From Gottfriedia endophytica (GTDB lineage: Bacteria; Bacillota; Bacilli; Bacillales; Bacillaceae_G), in NCBI RefSeq assembly GCF_017814275.1, contig NZ_JAGIYQ010000020.1, forward strand, positions 1 through 63,474: a stretch of DNA of 63,474 bases, given 5' to 3'. The translations under genes and the position numbers were made by a program. Below the pieces are notes generated by a model, which saw only the letters and a list, made by a program, of their open reading frames with translations, made no database searches and was not told the DNA's origin. Below, piece by piece: positions 63,360 to 63,474 of this stretch (its first letter is position 1; every line of letters starts with the position of its first letter).

Positions 63360-63474
63360 GTAGGAGGGAGCGACTAACTCCCGACCTCTCACACCACCGT
63401 ACGTACGGTTCCGTATACGGCGGTTCAAATTAAGTCTGACGCAGAAATTCATATCTTTGATATAGACTTTTAAG
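63360..63474 (-). mobile_element. Group II intron 3' end (class C-like), partial
   Basis: On the minus strand domain V is recognisable at 63393-63424: ACCGCCGTA pairs with TACGGTGGT, a two-base CG bulge follows, then TACG-GAAC-CGTA. The catalytic triad reads CGC, as in class C introns, rather than AGC. Domain VI follows (GGGAG / CTCCC, 63362-63387). The intron body and most of its reverse transcriptase lie beyond the right edge. Confidence 0.8.
63430..63474 (-). CDS. Possible C-terminus of an intron reverse transcriptase (partial)
   Basis: An open frame of 14 codons ending in TAA enters from the right edge on the minus strand and reads LKSLYQRYEFLRQT. Its position just before domain V is where the intron-encoded reverse transcriptase ends. 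Too short to prove. Confidence 0.4.
   Translation of the reverse strand, partial: LKSLYQRYEFLRQT

Overview
The window is low-GC Firmicutes DNA and very probably from a Bacillaceae chromosome (Bacillus/Gottfriedia-like). The grounds are the endospore genes (sspE, sspK), strong AGGAGG ribosome binding sites, the 16S 5' end, and gene order shared with Bacillus subtilis. The genus is inference. No plasmid, phage or transposase gene is visible.

Left part (1 to about 23 kb). It opens with the 5' end and tandem promoters of an rRNA operon on the minus strand. A block then follows the B. subtilis rrnD-ygzB-perR-bcp-gsaB-ygaE-ygaD-ygaC-ygaB-sspE-yfhS-mutY-yfhP-yfhJ-sspK-yfhH-recX-yfhF-yfhE region. 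Inserted in it are an M29 aminopeptidase, a small K+ channel, an ABC-2 exporter and an amidohydrolase. A GNAT gene near 22 kb has a long structured leader that contains a tRNA-like fold.

Middle part (23 to 44 kb). It holds a MoxR ATPase/VWA pair, an LtaS-type enzyme, an AI-2E-family membrane protein, Ogt, a TauE-type permease, glutaminase, a DEAD-box helicase, a spore/cell-wall type amidase with three SH3b repeats and a 14-TM MFS pump. It ends with a complete thiamine-pyrimidine salvage operon (ylmB-tenA-thiZ-thiX-thiY) behind a TPP riboswitch and terminator.

Right part (44 to 63.5 kb). It holds a KimA-type K+ importer, an HD-GYP membrane protein, an aromatic ring-cleavage mini-cluster with a divergent XRE-cupin regulator, a TetR/epimerase pair with matching operator palindromes, the ytcD-ytbD-ytbE set, the cold-sensing des-desK-desR operon with its DesR palindrome, a PfkB sugar kinase, a Nudix protein, and the 3' end of a class-C-like group II intron at the right edge.

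The feature that stands out most is not a gene. Three families of structured intergenic repeats fill the spaces between genes. Family R (about 230 bp, 15 copies plus a lone end) has terminal inverted repeats and a GC-rich core in two subtypes whose central stem changes in a compensatory way. Family T (about 125 bp) forms a 3.5-unit tandem array at 17.8-18.2 kb and one divergent solo copy at 44.1 kb. Its arms differ in sequence but always pair, so RNA or cruciform structure is under selection. Family S (about 155 bp) has three copies, one internally deleted. All calls are by eye; no searches or folding programs were run.
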